64,000 bases of DNA from Antennarius striatus (lineage: Eukaryota > Chordata > Actinopteri > Lophiiformes > Antennariidae): positions 16,861,501 to 16,925,500 of the forward strand of contig NC_090787.1 of assembly GCF_040054535.1 (NCBI RefSeq). Direction: 5' to 3'. The notes beneath the pieces are model-generated. The model saw only the letters and a list, made by a program, of their open reading frames with translations, was not told the origin of the DNA and searched no databases. Numbering within the stretch: position 1 is the stretch's first letter; each line of letters begins with the position of its first letter. The translations under genes and the position numbers were made by a program. Below are positions 1-13,316 of the stretch, in pieces.

Positions 1-3000
1 AAATAATGTTTATTTATCAATGGTAACATTTACCAGGCTCCACGCCGTCCCTCTGGCATCCAGAGGCATCTCTGACTTTCGTTGCCTGAAGCCTGACAGC
101 TTCTCCTCAGCTGGCATTTCCTTTTAACTTGCTGAAACTTTGCAGAACTTTGCAGAGTGTTGATCAAGGCTTTTTTTTTTTCTTCTTTTTTCGATTCCTC
201 CTCACATTTGAACAAGAAATAGAAGGACAGAATGTGACAGGAAGGACAGAGACGGAGTAAAGCTATTACATATGAGCATCAGGAAAGAAAAAAAAAAAGA
301 GGGAATTATTTAACAGATGTGTCAAAAGTGTTTTCCTTTTTTCATGATTTTTCATGTAAAGAACCTCTTTTGCTTTCCCAAACTTAAATCATCTCAACGT
401 TGAATAACCGAACAGCTGCTCTTTGGCAGATTAAAAGACGTGGTTTATACAGAAGTAATGGAAGTACTATAAGGGCAATCTCAATTGCAATTCAAACATA
501 GGAATTCATAAATGAATATATGAACATGTTCATTTATCATCTGCATACCGATACATTATTCACCATTTTCTTCTTCTCTGACATCCAAACTTGGGATATC
601 ATTATACTTCAATTAATACTAAGTTTACTCTTACCATTGCAAAATGGAACACCGCGATTTCTGCATAAGATTTTGCTTTCAAGAAATGTCAGACCTACTT
701 GGGGTCAAAGGTATAATTTTGCACGTTAAACCAGTATATAAGCACAGCGACAGCCAGGATGAGGATATACGTGAAGAATTTTAGTTGCAGCGGTGAAGAA
801 AAAGGATTGTAACATTACTCCTGCTGGCTTTCGTTTGAAACTTCAGACGAGGAAAAAAAACTGTCTTCAATGCTTCTGCAAAAATGCAAAGGAATTAAGC
901 AGGTAATGAAGTTTTTCCAGAATGATTGTTTAGTTGTAGTTTTTAACGTGATTTTCAGTGGCAGCTTTTTTGATGAGGTTTATGGACTTTTCTTAATAAT
1001 TGCATTTAACAGTGTTTTCAATTGTAAATGTCATTTTGTAGCTTTACCTCCCTTTTCCTCTTGTTTCTTTTCTTTTTGTTTATCAAGTGTTGTTCCAACA
1101 AGATTTCATGTTGAGTTTTTTTATCGCTGTTTGTCACAATTGTGTCTAGACCTCAGGAGGAGAAGGCATGTTGTATTAACTTTAACAAGTCGTTACCTAC
1201 ATTAACGTGAGATGTGACGCTAATGTCTGAGCAGGTAGTTCATGTGTTAATAATGGGCTTGTGCTTGCTTTGCTGTGATTTCAATACATAATACATCATT
1301 TTCATAAATGGGAAGGGGCTGTGTATGAGGCAACACTTATGAATACACATGAAGAGAGGAACAAAGAGAGTAAAAGTTATTTAAATTATTAGATTAGAAT
1401 TGTATATTTTTTCTATTAAATATGTTAAGCAGTGCTTGTGTCTGATTATTTAGTTGAACTACACACGCTGACATGTTTAAAACTAACAGATATGACAGTG
1501 CCCTATTGCAAAATGGCATTAATATACATGTGGAACATTAAAACAGGCTGAGGGATTGTGGTTCAGCAGAATGGAACAATGAATGTTTTATTGCACTGTT
1601 GAGACGCGCTGGTTCGAGAGTCAGATACTATGGTAATGAAAAAAACACTGTTGAAAGATTTTGTTACCTTGAGAATTCAAAAAATTATATAAGAAATTCT
1701 TTGAGTTGGAACTGTTCAGTTCTATGACTTAATGACTTGTGTTGGAGCAAAAAAGCGAGACCAAAAAGTACGAAAAATGAATCCATAAAAGTGAAGAATG
1801 TACAAAGCTTCACTAATGCTAATAAATCCTTTTTTAGATTCATAGTGGGAATACGCTAAGAAATTGATGTTTTACTTAAAAATGTATATATTTATAATTT
1901 CGTCACTAGTAAACATTTATTTTTCTGAGAAATTCCCCATTTCAACAGCATTGATGATGTGTGTTTTTAAGTTCGTGAAGTAAGAAAAGGTGTTATAAAA
2001 TTTTGCAAAAATCTTTTACAAATCATCTGACATTGCATGATGTAATTGATTACAGCTCTGCAAACTAACTAGGGTGTAAATACAGTTGTTTATAGATTTC
2101 TTTTGGTACTGTATGAAATTAATAAAATCAATTATATATTTATTCCTATAGTTTATTATTGACTTATTAAAGTTTATCTGTAAATGTATTTAAATTGACA
2201 TTTAATTACGATACAATCCACCACAAAGGACAAGCTCAATTATAATGCAAATAATTAACACATATATTTTAACAAGTAGGGTACAGAACCCTGCTGTGTT
2301 ATGTCACAAGAAATATTTTATTTGTTTATTTGTTTGTTTGTTTGTTTATTTATTTACAGGATTAATCCCTGAAGGGAAATTAGTGGCACAGTCTAGTTAG
2401 TCACATGCATATACTGTATATTAGTATGTACAGGCCCTGAACCCACTAACGCACACGAGAGGCCTGTACGCATACCTAATCTGCTCAAATTTATCAGCTT
2501 CATTGTTTGCTTGTGCATTTGTTCATTTTTTTCATTGTATTTTATAACTCATGGAAAACATATCCAAGTTCTTACAACACAACTATTTTATTCATTATGT
2601 ATACTCTACACCTATTTATACAATGAAAATATTGAATATATAACTGGCAAAGAAGGAATTAAAATATATGAAATAAATACAGATTAAATTACGATAAGGG
2701 AAGACAGAATTTCACTTATGAGGAATTTAAATATCAAACTTTACAAACACATTAACAAGACAAGTACAAACAGCGAACTAAAACTCTTTTTGTTGAGAAA
2801 CTGACCCGTGTCCAGGAATGCCCGCTCCTACAATGTTGGAGAGAAGAACATTTTCCTGAGCTGCACCTTCATCTGCTTCTACCTCAAATTTGGATCACCT
2901 CTTCCTCATTTCAGGGAACACATCCAGCGAACAACATTTCACTGAAAACACAGAAAAAATACAAACAAAATGTGACTAAAGTTGAAAGAGTGTGAGCTGT

Positions 3001-4014
3001 AGTAATTACAGACATGTCATGTGAAACTTTAGGATGATGTCTCGTCAGGTTTGAAGTGTGTATCGTTCAGGTGGTGACAGATTAGTAAAGGTACCAAAAC
3101 CCCCAACTGGCTCCCAACCATGATGTGACCTCACCAACACCCAGTGTTACAACACTGCATCAGAAATGATGTGCAGGAGGGACATTTCAATATTCATGAC
3201 AGCATTCACCGCTGTTTTGTACTGTAGCATTAATTAATAGCTTGAAGCTATGCCTAAATAAGGAGTGGAAGCGCTTGGTACTGAAAAATGGTGCAAAGAA
3301 AGCAAGTGAAATATTATAATGGTGTTAGCACAGTGTGGATTTCACAATTAGCAAGAAGACACGGTGAAATGTTTCACTCATTTATTAAACAACCATGACT
3401 ATAGTTCAGTTGAAAGAAGAAATCAATCAATCAATCAAATAAATCACTTCAACTAAATTTTAATTTGTAACCTAGTCGTTCATGAAATGTTTCTTTATTT
3501 GGGATTTGTGTTTTTAAATGTCGTACTCTTAGAATGTATGAATATTCAAGCAGAAAGATGGATGGAGAGTCCCAATCATCTACTACACAGTTGCTCTGGC
3601 AAAAAAGTGCTGCTGAGAAGAGTTCTACTGTGAGCAGCATTAGCATGCCTTTGAAACAAGAGACCTTGAATATGAACAAGGACTATCCATACACACTCTG
3701 GAATGTCATTTATATGCACCAACCGAGGTACGAGGCCAGAGGATGTTAGCAGACCAGAAAGGATACAATATCACCTGGAACAGATTTTCTACAGTTTGAT
3801 GATGCATTTTAAACATACAGAAACTTGCAGTATCTCCTTTGACTTGACATAAAACGATGTTTGATATTTCTCCAAATTTTCAAGTTAGCAAACCAATTGA
3901 ATTCCTGTAGAAACACAGTAATTTAAATGTAAACTGAAACTAATCTTAATAGGATGTAAATTATCAACAGATCCCGAAGTAGAGAAATTTTTAAGGATGT
4001 GTTTAGTGTCTAAG
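1..4014. other. Intergenic, AT-rich, no supported gene
   Basis: No open frame here has splice sites, conserved motifs or coding-like composition. The longest, a 111-codon frame at 870-1205, is T-rich and resembles no known family. A TTTATT at 9-14 would be a poly(A) signal for a minus-strand transcript, so a 3' UTR could lie at the extreme left, but nothing confirms it. A (TTTG)n/(TTTA)n tract lies near 2322-2357, followed by a piece resembling a common fish interspersed-repeat end (about 2358-2480). A short (ATCA)n run is at 3422-3440. Confidence 0.6.
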
Positions 4015-4022
4015 CTTTAGAC

Positions 4023-4492
4023 CATATGTGGCAAACTCAAGGCCCGGGGGCCAAATGTGGCCCACCATATCATTTTATGAGGCCCATGAGAACATAAAAG
4101 GTCAGCGTGTCAAAAAATGAATAGGTAAAAAAGCGTGCTTTGTCCAAGACTACATTTCCCACAATGCAGCAATAAATCCCATTTTAACTTTGACAAAACC
4201 ATTTTGAACAAAGTTAATGTCCCAACTTGTGTTTGATGTTATCTTTCTTTATTGATTGTTGGAGTTCTCTGGGTTTCATAACCTGATGAATTAAAAAGAT
4301 CTGTTTTATAACAGAGCAACAAACAAACATATTTTCTCTGTGCTACTGTAATGTTTGTAACCTGAATAATAAATTCAGTGTTATTTAACATTAAGGAGTA
4401 GTTACATTTATTTTACAATACATTGAGTTACATTGAGTTACATTTATAAGTTACATTCATTATGCTGATGTGGCCCTCGGTTTGACACCCTG
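4023..4492. mobile_element. Non-autonomous hAT-type DNA transposon (MITE), about 470 bp
   Basis: The ends form imperfect terminal inverted repeats: the left end reads GTGGCAAACTCAAGGCCCGG and the right end, reverse-complemented, reads GGTGTCAAACCGAGGGCCAC. The CAAACTCAAGGCCCGGGGGCC core is typical of hAT (Charlie-like) non-autonomous elements in vertebrates. The flanks carry an 8-bp direct repeat, CTTTAGAC at 4015-4022 and CTTCAGAC at 4493-4500 (7 of 8 identical), the target-site duplication length expected for hAT. The interior has no transposase frame. Confidence 0.8.
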
Positions 4493-4558
4493 CTTCAGAC
4501 TATTACCTGGTCTGTTATGACTCAACATGTGTCATGACAATCATACATATATGTAAAC

Positions 4559-4592
4559 TATCTATCTATCTGTCTGTCTGTCTATCTATCGT
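4559..4592 (+). repeat. (TCTA)n/(TCTG)n microsatellite
   Basis: Interrupted tetranucleotide run of CTAT and CTGT units just downstream of the hAT element. Confidence 0.9.
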
Positions 4593-6247
4593 TAAATGTT
4601 TTATGTTTGCAGCTGAGTCCCTTAAAAAGTGTTGATCTCCATCTATTTGTTTGTTTGATGACCTAAGTTACTTTCTGTGCCACTGCCACCGGTGACCTGT
4701 GCACTTCCCTCTTTGAATTATGCATAGTGATTATACGATGCAGTCCTCTGAATTGTAAATTCTCACAATTATACAGCCCATTGTCTATTCATTATTTCAA
4801 AACGAATGGGAAATTATGTAAAACTATCTCTAAAGAGGAGAGCAGCATGTAATATGACTTGCCATATTGTTCATGCAATTCAAATACTTTGGTTTTTCTG
4901 AGAGTTGAAAGTAATCTGATTTAAATGAAATCTGACTCGTATGTCATGCGGGATTATGATACATCTGGAAGATAAGCTATGATAACTACACTACGAGCCA
5001 TGAGGTGAGAGCACTCAGGCAAAAAGTGTTTTCCAATTAACTTAAACCTCCCTCAATGTTAAGTATACAAGTGTTAACTTATCTGCGTTTCTCTGCTAGA
5101 CGGATGAAGGACTTCAACGTGTCTCCAACGTGACGCTTTCTGTATGGACATCTATGACTCTATGGGAAATGTTAGATTCACTCATGCATCTGTGTCGGAC
5201 TGCAGGATTAAGCTCGAACACACACGCTAAACGCACGGTGAAATGGAAAGAACACGTCGAACTCCACACAGAAAAGTCTCACATATGACTTCAGACCCGA
5301 AAACGACATCAGTAATCTCTGCACCACTGTGCTGCCCAGCAGATGTTAAAGTTAAAATATTATGTCAAAACTGCCAAAAAAAACCCTGTTTCCTACTTTG
5401 AGGCATGCGATACCAAAGCTATTAGTTCTAAGTCATATTCCTGAGCTTTAATGTCCTGCAGGGTTTTACATTGAGTTCTTACAGATTCAGATCCTGCAGT
5501 GGAATTCTACCAACAGACCCATCTGGATTTAGAACTAAAGACTGATTTGCATTCAGGACCCCAAACTCCTGAACAGGCCTTGTTTCCTGCTACCTCAGTG
5601 ACCTGCTTTATTTTAGAAGCTAAGGCCGTTTGCATTCTGTAACTTGTGAAGGTGTGACGCTGATGTTTGCGTAGCTTGATGCTATGATATAAAGATGTCA
5701 AGTTCACTCTGGGCTCACCTGAGGCTTCAACAAGCTCATAAACAAACACATATGCATCGACTTTTATATCTGTTCAGTTTTAATGGACCAGGATTAACCT
5801 TTTTATTGTGGATTTTTCAGTGACTGAGGGAGAAGAGATGTGGATGTAAGAAATGAACTGTGGCTTAAAAGGAGCAGTGAAAAGAGGCACGAATTATGTT
5901 TAAAGTGCTTATTTTTTCATTCTTTATTATATTGGCTACAGACTCTGTAGGTTTGCATATAAATGGACACTTAGAATTAGACTGATTGCTTCTATTCTGT
6001 TTTCAATTTTAATCTGAACTGTTTCTGTTCTATTCCACTCAGTTCTGCTGTGTTCTCCTCTGTGCTGCTCTGTTCTAATCCAGATCCGTGTTCGGTTCCA
6101 GTCCCAGATGGGGTTTTTTTCTTATCACTGTCATTATGGCATTTATTAGTGAATTTTTGCTCCTTATAAGAGCAGAGATTCCTTTCCTCTTTTTTAGCAT
6201 CCTGCATGACCTTGCTTTAGTTGCACACTGTAAAGACCTGCAGTAAG

Positions 6248-6276
6248 ACCTCCTCCTCCTCCTCCTCCTCCTCCTC
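6248..6276 (+). repeat. (TCC)n trinucleotide repeat
   Basis: About nine tandem CTC units. They give a run of serines in one frame but lie in no supported gene. Confidence 0.9.
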
Positions 6277-6649
6277 CACTGGAAGTATTAGCCTCTCATC
6301 CTCTATCTCCCCTCATCCACTATTCTCCTCCTCACCTCCTGCTGCACTCCATCCCTCTGCTGAGCACAGGTATTTGTTCAGGAATCTCTCGGTGGAAATT
6401 ATACTCCATCTCTGGCGCTCCCTATCAACACACAATTATCATGGGCAATCAAGCAGAACAGTGCTGAATCCAGCTGGGACTCTGATGACATTACTGACTG
6501 CGATGCCCAAGCTTCTTCAGGAAAAAGTCCGATCCACACCTGCATTAAACTTCTTTCTTCCTCATTCTTTCCCTGCCTCTCTTCACACGTATTGATGGAT
6601 AAAGAAATTATTACACCTTATTTAAAATCTTATTAGGACTGCATTCAAA

Positions 6650-6785
6650 GTGGCATGGAGGCGTTAGCACTGAAGCCTCACAGGGTTCTGGGATTGGATT
6701 CAGACATGTCTATGTGGGTTCCCTTGGCAACATGTGCCAGGGTGTGCCTGGTTATAGGTCATAGAAAATAGACAGATAGATAGAT
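6650..6785 (+). repeat. Degenerate tRNA-like SINE/L2-type repeat fragment
   Basis: The order 'ggcgttagcactgaagcctcacagg', 'ggttctgggattggattcaga', 'gtgtgcctggttataggtcatagaaaatagacagatagata' is a decayed version of a common fish interspersed repeat that starts with an A-box-like GTTAGCAC and a B-box-like GGTTCTGGG..GATTC and ends near 'atagaaaatggatggat'. Assignment rests on recalled consensus, so the family name is uncertain. Confidence 0.5.
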
Positions 6786-7385
6786 TTTGCTTCAAACAAG
6801 AAGCCCACCTTTGCTTAAAGGGTTAGTCCGACTTGACAAGAAAAGTCCTGAAATGTTATCTTACAGTTTATTAGCTGCTGCTAACCTTTGACCTCAGTGC
6901 AGCTTCACACGTGACTGAAGTTAAAGTTTGGTACGTCTATAGCTTCTCAGGATGTGGGCAACTGCTTCAAATTTTAGGAATGATCTGTAAAAAAAACCAC
7001 ACAAAAAACCACAGTCCATCTCATTAGCAGTCACTACATTACATTATGCACTCTCTGTGGCACTCTGAGACATTTACCTCTATATATGATATGTATCTTA
7101 TAGGGCTTGAAAAGCATAGAGTTCACACAGACACATGAGAATCGGCACAGGAGTCCATTCAAATCCTGATCAAATGCTCCATTCATGAGTGAAATTACCA
7201 TCCGTCTGTCAGCCAAGGTGTGAATTCTTTCATCTACAGATCCTCCCTCTGAAGCTGTGATTAAACAGCATATACACTCCACATACACTTCAGATAAGCA
7301 GAAGAGGATTGCTGAGCGCTATGAAGGTTGATGTGTAAATGAACAGTGCCCTCCTGTGGTGTTTCAGTTCACTGTGTTCACTGTT

Positions 7386-7412
7386 GTGTGTGCATGTGTG
7401 TGTTTGTATGTG

Positions 7413-7445
<33 letters not shown>
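7386..7445 (+). repeat. (TG)n microsatellite
   Basis: An interrupted TG tract that becomes pure from about 7416 to 7445. It lies downstream of tmem182. Confidence 0.9.
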
Positions 7446-7448
<3 letters not shown>

Positions 7449-8038
7449 ACGCCCACGTTCACCCAAAGGTAGTTCCCCACTAATCCATCATTTTCCTATG
7501 TGTTTGTTAAGATTATATCTCATAATGGTGTCACTGAATGGATGGTTTTCATGTTTTACAGACAAAGGAAGTCATTTTAATTTTTTTATTTTGTGTTTAA
7601 TTGTATTAATAGACAATTTCAAAAATATAGAATATTATCAGTCCTGCTATTTAAAGCCAAAATAGTTACAGCATACACTCAAATTTCTCACAACCTAAAA
7701 CACACAATACACATTAAGCATGAATGACATCATTCCCTTGGTACACAGTAAACTACATGAACTGGCTTGTAGAGAATTCCAAGCTTTGAAGAATCTTAGG
7801 ATGGAATAAATTGTGATGTAATTTTCAGATGTCATCAATAGTTCTGATGGTTTTATTCTGGAACAAAAGGACTATCTGATCTCATTTACACCACAGAGAA
7901 GCCATATGGTGTCTATAGAGTCCTGCATTTACATTGGCAAATATTTATCAATGTGATTAAAAAAGAAGAAAGAAAACATCACCCCCCCCCCCAAACATCT
8001 TGAGCCCCATCCGTCTCCCAAACCGCGGCTGGCTCAGG

Positions 8039-9965
8039 TTAGTGGTAATGGATCTTAACGGTTCGTCCGATGAGAAGGAAGAGAAGACCAGCCAGGAGGC
8101 AGAAGAAGATGCCGATGGGAGCGAACATGAAGGACAAGCCGTAGTTTAGAGACAGATCAAAGTCCTCACACACCACAGAGCGCTGGTACTCTATGTAGAC
8201 GTTCACCACATCCAGCACCTCCACCCACAGCACGAACATCACCACCACACACAGCAGGAAGAAACCTGGTGCAGAGAGAGGCAAAGAGATCATACTGAAA
8301 GATTTGAATTTACGTGCATACCTTTCATGTTGACTCCTGGATCTAACAGGGATGTCCTTCACTACATCTCCCACCGCTGGATTTAGCAGGGGTCTCTCAC
8401 CTGATACCAGGAAGAGGCCTCCTCCTGCTTTGTACAGGCAGTGGCTGGCGAATGGAGCAGCGCAGATGATGATGAAGCCTCCGAGCACGACTGCCACCAC
8501 ACCGATTAGCATGAAGATGCTCCAGAAGCCTCGGTAGACTGGACAGAAGAAACGTTACAATTCACTGAAGAATATAAATCCAATCCGAGCAATAAATATA
8601 TGTACATGAAGAGATGCTCACCTATGGCAGAGTCGTACTCTGTGGCATTGTGGGTCTGATGAGACACGGGGAATGGGAAGAGGTAGGCGTGCATGCACAC
8701 CTTTGAGTGAGGCTGATTTGCTGCAGAGAATAAGATTAAAACAATGCAGATAACAAGTGAAAATGTAATCTCACAAATCGGGCTACCTCCAAATCTAATT
8801 GCATATAGCAAAACGTGTTTGTTTTATTTAAATTCAATTCAGAATCCGTACTTCAATTGGATGAAAATGTGTGACTTGATTGTTTTTTGTTAGTTGAGGG
8901 CTGATCGTGGTGACCAGTGACAAACGGATTGGGATTTGACTAAATTTGACAACAGGTATTGTAAAAAGTATATTATTTTAGAGCTTTCCTCTCATATATC
9001 TTGTATTCTTCCTGATTTCCTTTCTTTCTAGAATGGTCTCCTTTACTCAACAAACATTCATAAAACAATAGGACCTTTCAGGAGAAAGAAAATATTATAA
9101 AATATTTAATAATATATTTATTAATTATCTTATGGAATTAGATTGTGTTAAATTTGATTGATTATCAAGCAGAGCTTTAATTGAAGAGTGATAAGATCCT
9201 GTAACTCCTCAAAAACACATGTTGTTTTAACACCTGGCTTCATCATGTGTTTTTTTTTACACATTAATTTAAAGTGACAATACATTTCAGTAACTAGAAT
9301 TTTTTTTTCAGATTTCTTTGTCTCCAAATGTCGCCTCAGTTCTTTGCTGTAAAGGGATGGATTATCACTTCAATACTTTATGATGGCGAAAGACACAAAA
9401 AAAAACGGATTCGTTACTAACTACAAAACAGTGACAACACTGAGTCAACAGAAATAACTGTTGGAATATTATTGTGTGTTTATTTAACTTACTGAACCAG
9501 AGTTTCCACATGAGGTCATCATCGCCCTCGCCGCCTCCAAACGAACACCGCCAGAAGAAGCCTTCATGGTAAAGGGTGGTCAACACATCTCTAGGCTAAG
9601 AGAATGACACCTGATTACTAAACAAACATGTCAATACACATGTTAGGACATCACAGCATGTTAAACGTTGTATTTAAAGTCCAGCTGCAGTCTCCAGGTC
9701 ACATGAGGCAGGTGTGGAAGGAGATGCCACAGTAGCAAAGAGCAGCTGCTAGGAAAAGGCAACAGTTGAACTGAGCAAGCACTTCTACCTTCATCTGGTG
9801 CCGTACAGGCATGTAGATCAGTGTTGGTCATCCCCATCAGGAAGCTGTCGTCATAGCAATGCATTATTTTTACAAAGAGAATCCTGAAGTACCTTTCATC
9901 TGTGAGCTACATCTTAAAACAGGGGATTGCGGAGACATATTGCGGTAAGCGTGTGCATGTGTGAA

Positions 9966-10022
<57 letters not shown>

Positions 10023-10952
10023 TTATTAAAGAGGTGTGATCACTTAAGAGGAAGCAATCCCAAGAACACTTGAAAGCAGCTGTGACTGACATGTGTCCAA
10101 CCAAGATACATGAACAACAACCGTTCAAACATTGCTGATGGATTGTACAAACTCAGTGCTCTCATTGTTTCACTGCCTGTACCGCACGCTGCCATTTTGG
10201 TCTTATTGTGGTCATATCGTATCTCAATTCCAGAATCTGTGCCCGCTATGTAAAGCTAGCTATACCCCAGTCAGTGTTATTTAATCCGCTACCATACCAC
10301 TAGGACGACTGGCATTTGTACCTCTATCATAGGGGCACATGGTACAAGGCAGGCTACGTGTCAGTGGCTGCATAGCAGCACGCTCACTACATTAAACAGT
10401 GTCTGATTACATGAAGAGTTCCTGCAGGGATGCCTCTCCACCCTGAATATCTACTGACAGAATGACTAGAGCAACTGATTTACAAAAGAAAAGGTGTTTG
10501 ATCCAGGTTTAAAGTTCAACATTAGACCGTTTGTGTATTTTATTATAAGGCTATAAAAGACAGTTGTACAATGAACAATTTAAAGTAAAGATAATGTGTC
10601 AAACAGGAAATTATCAGTACTACTTGCTGTCTCTGACCTTACAAAAAAAACCCCCAAATGCTCTAAATTAGTTGTTGGAGTTTCAGATGTCAACATTTCT
10701 GAACCTATAACTGCATAATAATCCAAATATTAAGAAAAACAAAACAAATTAGAGCTGGCTGTCTTCTGGATCTCCTGTTCTATTGACACTCACCTTTTCG
10801 GTCACATTACCCAGGTCACCAGGTCTGTCAGGGTTTGGGAGGCAACTCTCTGAGGCCAGCAGCCAGTAATCAGTTCCAAAAGACATGAGGATGAACACGG
10901 CTGCCAACGCCCCAAAGAGCCCTGCGAAAAACAACGCCACGCTAAGCTTCAT
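8039..10952 (-). CDS. tmem182: Transmembrane protein 182
   Basis: Five exons in transcript order: 10952-10794, 9595-9493, 8720-8622, 8538-8401, 8265-8039. All junctions are GT-AG and the phases agree, giving 241 residues plus stop (human is about 229). The protein starts [16 protein letters not shown], a first membrane segment (about residues 5-27) followed by [11 protein letters not shown]. The extracellular loop has GFFWRCSF and N-glycosylation sites (NVT near 49, HNAT in exon 3). Three further membrane segments come from exons 4-5. This four-span layout resembles the claudin/PMP22 superfamily. TMEM182 is a plasma-membrane protein of muscle and fat, reported to restrain myoblast fusion through integrin beta-1; that role is from the literature, not visible here. 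It is head to head with mfsd9, as in human. The start was chosen because the N-terminus matches the family. Confidence 0.93.
9969..10021 (+). repeat. (GT)n microsatellite in tmem182 intron 1
   Basis: An uninterrupted GT run of about 53 bp in tmem182 intron 1 ((AC)n on the coding strand). Confidence 0.95.
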
Positions 10953-12999
10953 GGTCCAGCACTAAATAGCTACCAATGACATACACACTGTCCTCCAACT
11001 ATAGTGAGTTCATGTGACTCAATGAAGCAGAACAGTGAGTCCTCTTCACTATAGTGCATCCACTGAGTAAATAGGTTCCAACTGGTATAAGGTGGGATTC
11101 TGGATCTTCTTTCTGTTATGGAAGGACAGGCTGGAGCACATGACTCCTCTGGACTCTGCTGGGGTCTGCAGCCAGCCCACTCTGCGCTATTTTGGGGGTC
11201 TGATTGAAGGCGACTGCTCTGCTCCACTGTGGGGTTGAGTGTGTGAAGCAGTTGGGGAGTGTGAAGGGAGGGGATCAATGCAGAAATAAACCTGTGGCAA
11301 CTGGACACCCGCTTTCTGCAGGAATGTCAGGGCAGAGTGAGACCGAAAAGACAAGACAGAAGAGGAGTATCGTGCAACCGCCTGCCCAAAGCTCCTAAAG
11401 AGGCATGTTAGCAAACACACACCCATGTCATTCCTACATAAGGACTAGGAGCAGAATACACAAGGGGATTTTCACTCTTGTTGTATCATACTGACAATTA
11501 TTACACAAATAATGCTACTCACACAGAATCAAGATTTCTTTTCTGAAAAGTTTCTCACAAATTAAAAAAAAATACAATTTCAAATATTTAAATCTTGGGA
11601 AAAAATACAAAAAACTTAAAGTAGCTATTGTTGTAAAAATAATCTTTGTGGTATTTCATCATTATCATAGGCTTTAATGCCAAGTCAAACCAGTAATAGA
11701 AGTTTTGTTACTTGACATGAATAAAGTAGTTAGTTCTCCGTTAATGTATGTTTGAAGTAAATCTCAACAAAGGAAAGGTTTGAAAGCTGCTGTTGTGCAG
11801 ACTAAAAATAAGTGAGAGTTGTTATTAGCATCTGCAGGACATATTTAGCGGTGAACCTACAGGTAGGTTGGCAAATTCACACACTGATGTGACTGGGACC
11901 GTAATCAGCAGGGTGGATGTCACTGTCCACTGCTCTGTAGGGAGTGTTGTTGTGATGGAGGAGTGGACTTAACAATAAACATATCAGATCATCTTCCACC
12001 ATCAGTGAGAATGTAAAAGCATTCCTGTGTCAAACTCTCACTGTTTTGTTTGAGATAATAGCTCAGATTTTTATCTATAGAGCTGGTGCTTCCAAAAGAA
12101 GTTTTATAAAGGCTAAATGACTTGGTAAAGATAATACTGCCTTGAAAATGATCAGTAATCAAACATGGCTGAAATGGTGTCACTAACCTCAATGAGAACT
12201 ACTACACATTTGCTAAAAAGAAAGAGAAAAAACTAAATGAATATAGTAATACAAATACAATCTCAATAGAAACTAAATCATTTCAATAAACTCTGCCTTG
12301 CATGCCCTTTTTTAATGTTTAATCTCATCATCTTCATGTTTTCTGGCAAAATTAGAACTACAGCAGAACTCACACCACCAAAAAAAAAACTATGATCAAG
12401 CACATTTCCTCCAACATATGTGATATTTATACTGTATGTATGTAACTTGTCCTGTGAGTTGTTTGTAATGTAAAAATGTTACTGTACTAAATTAAAGTAG
12501 ATTATTTGTTATTATTATTTAAGTTTGTTATCCAGTCATTTAACACATGCACATCTTATAGACTGTAGCAGCAAGATGAGAACATTGTTACTGAACATCC
12601 TCCCCAGCCTCATTGCATGTAATGTTGTTATGCCCCAGTTTGTCCACTAGGTGTTGTAAAGTGTCAACGAATGGATTGGAATTTGAAATAGATTTTTTTT
12701 TCGTCAACATTAATACTGTATTGTTTACCGTATATATATATAAATGTAGATATTTCTGTAAATATTTCACAAGGATTAAATTACCAATCTCGGACAAACT
12801 AAATGCCAAACAGGGAAATATTTATCTGATCAGTCAAATTAAATGATTTGAGTGGAGGAAAATAATTCAACGTTTTTTTTTCAAAGAATAAATAAAATAT
12901 AAAAGTAAAGACAAAATAATTAATCAAAAAATGTATGCAAAAATTAATATAGTAAGTATTGATTGCAATATGTTGCTTCATCAGGTGCAATGGAGCACC

Positions 13000-13262
13000 C
13001 ACATACTTAAGCTGCTACACTGTAAATAGATTTTGCTGTTCAGACACTTTTCAATTTACACTTTACAATTCTTAACTTTTCTCTGTTCTCCTATTTATCT
13101 TACATGTTTAACCTATCTTTTCTTAACTTATCTTATTTATCTTATTTAATCTTATTTAATCTTATTTATCAACCGGGCTTACTGGGACCTTCAGAGACAT
13201 ATTTCGTACTGTCATATGTAAACGTGTGTCAGCATGACAATAAAGACTCTGATTCTGATTGT
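13000..13262 (+). repeat. 3' tail of a CR1/L2/Rex-type LINE fragment
   Basis: The stretch holds (TTATCTTATTTA)n-like repeats, then 'ttactgggaccttcagagac' and 'gcatgacaataaagactctgattctgatt'. The 'acaataaagattctgattctgatt' ending is characteristic of LINE 3' ends in fish genomes. No reverse transcriptase frame remains. The exact family is not determinable by eye. Confidence 0.55.
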
Positions 13263-13303
13263 GATTCTGAAAATTGGACCATCTTTATGGTAATAAGGAT
13301 TTA

Positions 13304-13316
13304 TGACGTCATTGGA
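13304..13316 (+). promoter_or_regulatory. Perfect CRE next to an inverted CCAAT box, mfsd9 promoter
   Basis: TGACGTCA (13304-13311) is the full palindromic cAMP-response element. It is followed at once by TTGG, so GACGTCATTGG also contains an inverted CCAAT box. It lies about 300 bp upstream of the mfsd9 ATG, where a promoter is expected. Function is inferred from motif and position only. Confidence 0.5.

Larger units (their letters stand above)
4593..8038. other. Intergenic region and probable tmem182 3' UTR
   Basis: No coding region is supported. A Ser-rich 124-codon frame at 6221-6595 comes from a (CTC)n run and is rejected. The last few hundred bases before 8038 are probably tmem182 3' UTR (minus strand); TTTATT sequences at 7852-7857 and 7585-7590 are candidate poly(A) signals on that strand. 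A poly-C run sits near 7983-7992. Confidence 0.55.

Noticed and set aside
870-1205. 111-codon plus-strand frame in the left intergenic region
   Set aside because: T-rich codons, no family resemblance, no splice or promoter context; expected by chance in AT-rich DNA.
6221-6595. Ser-rich 124-codon frame
   Set aside because: Driven by a (CTC)n run; no conserved domain and no exon structure.
6650-6785. Possible tRNA gene
   Set aside because: Box-like motifs are degenerate and no cloverleaf can be drawn; fits a decayed SINE-like repeat better.
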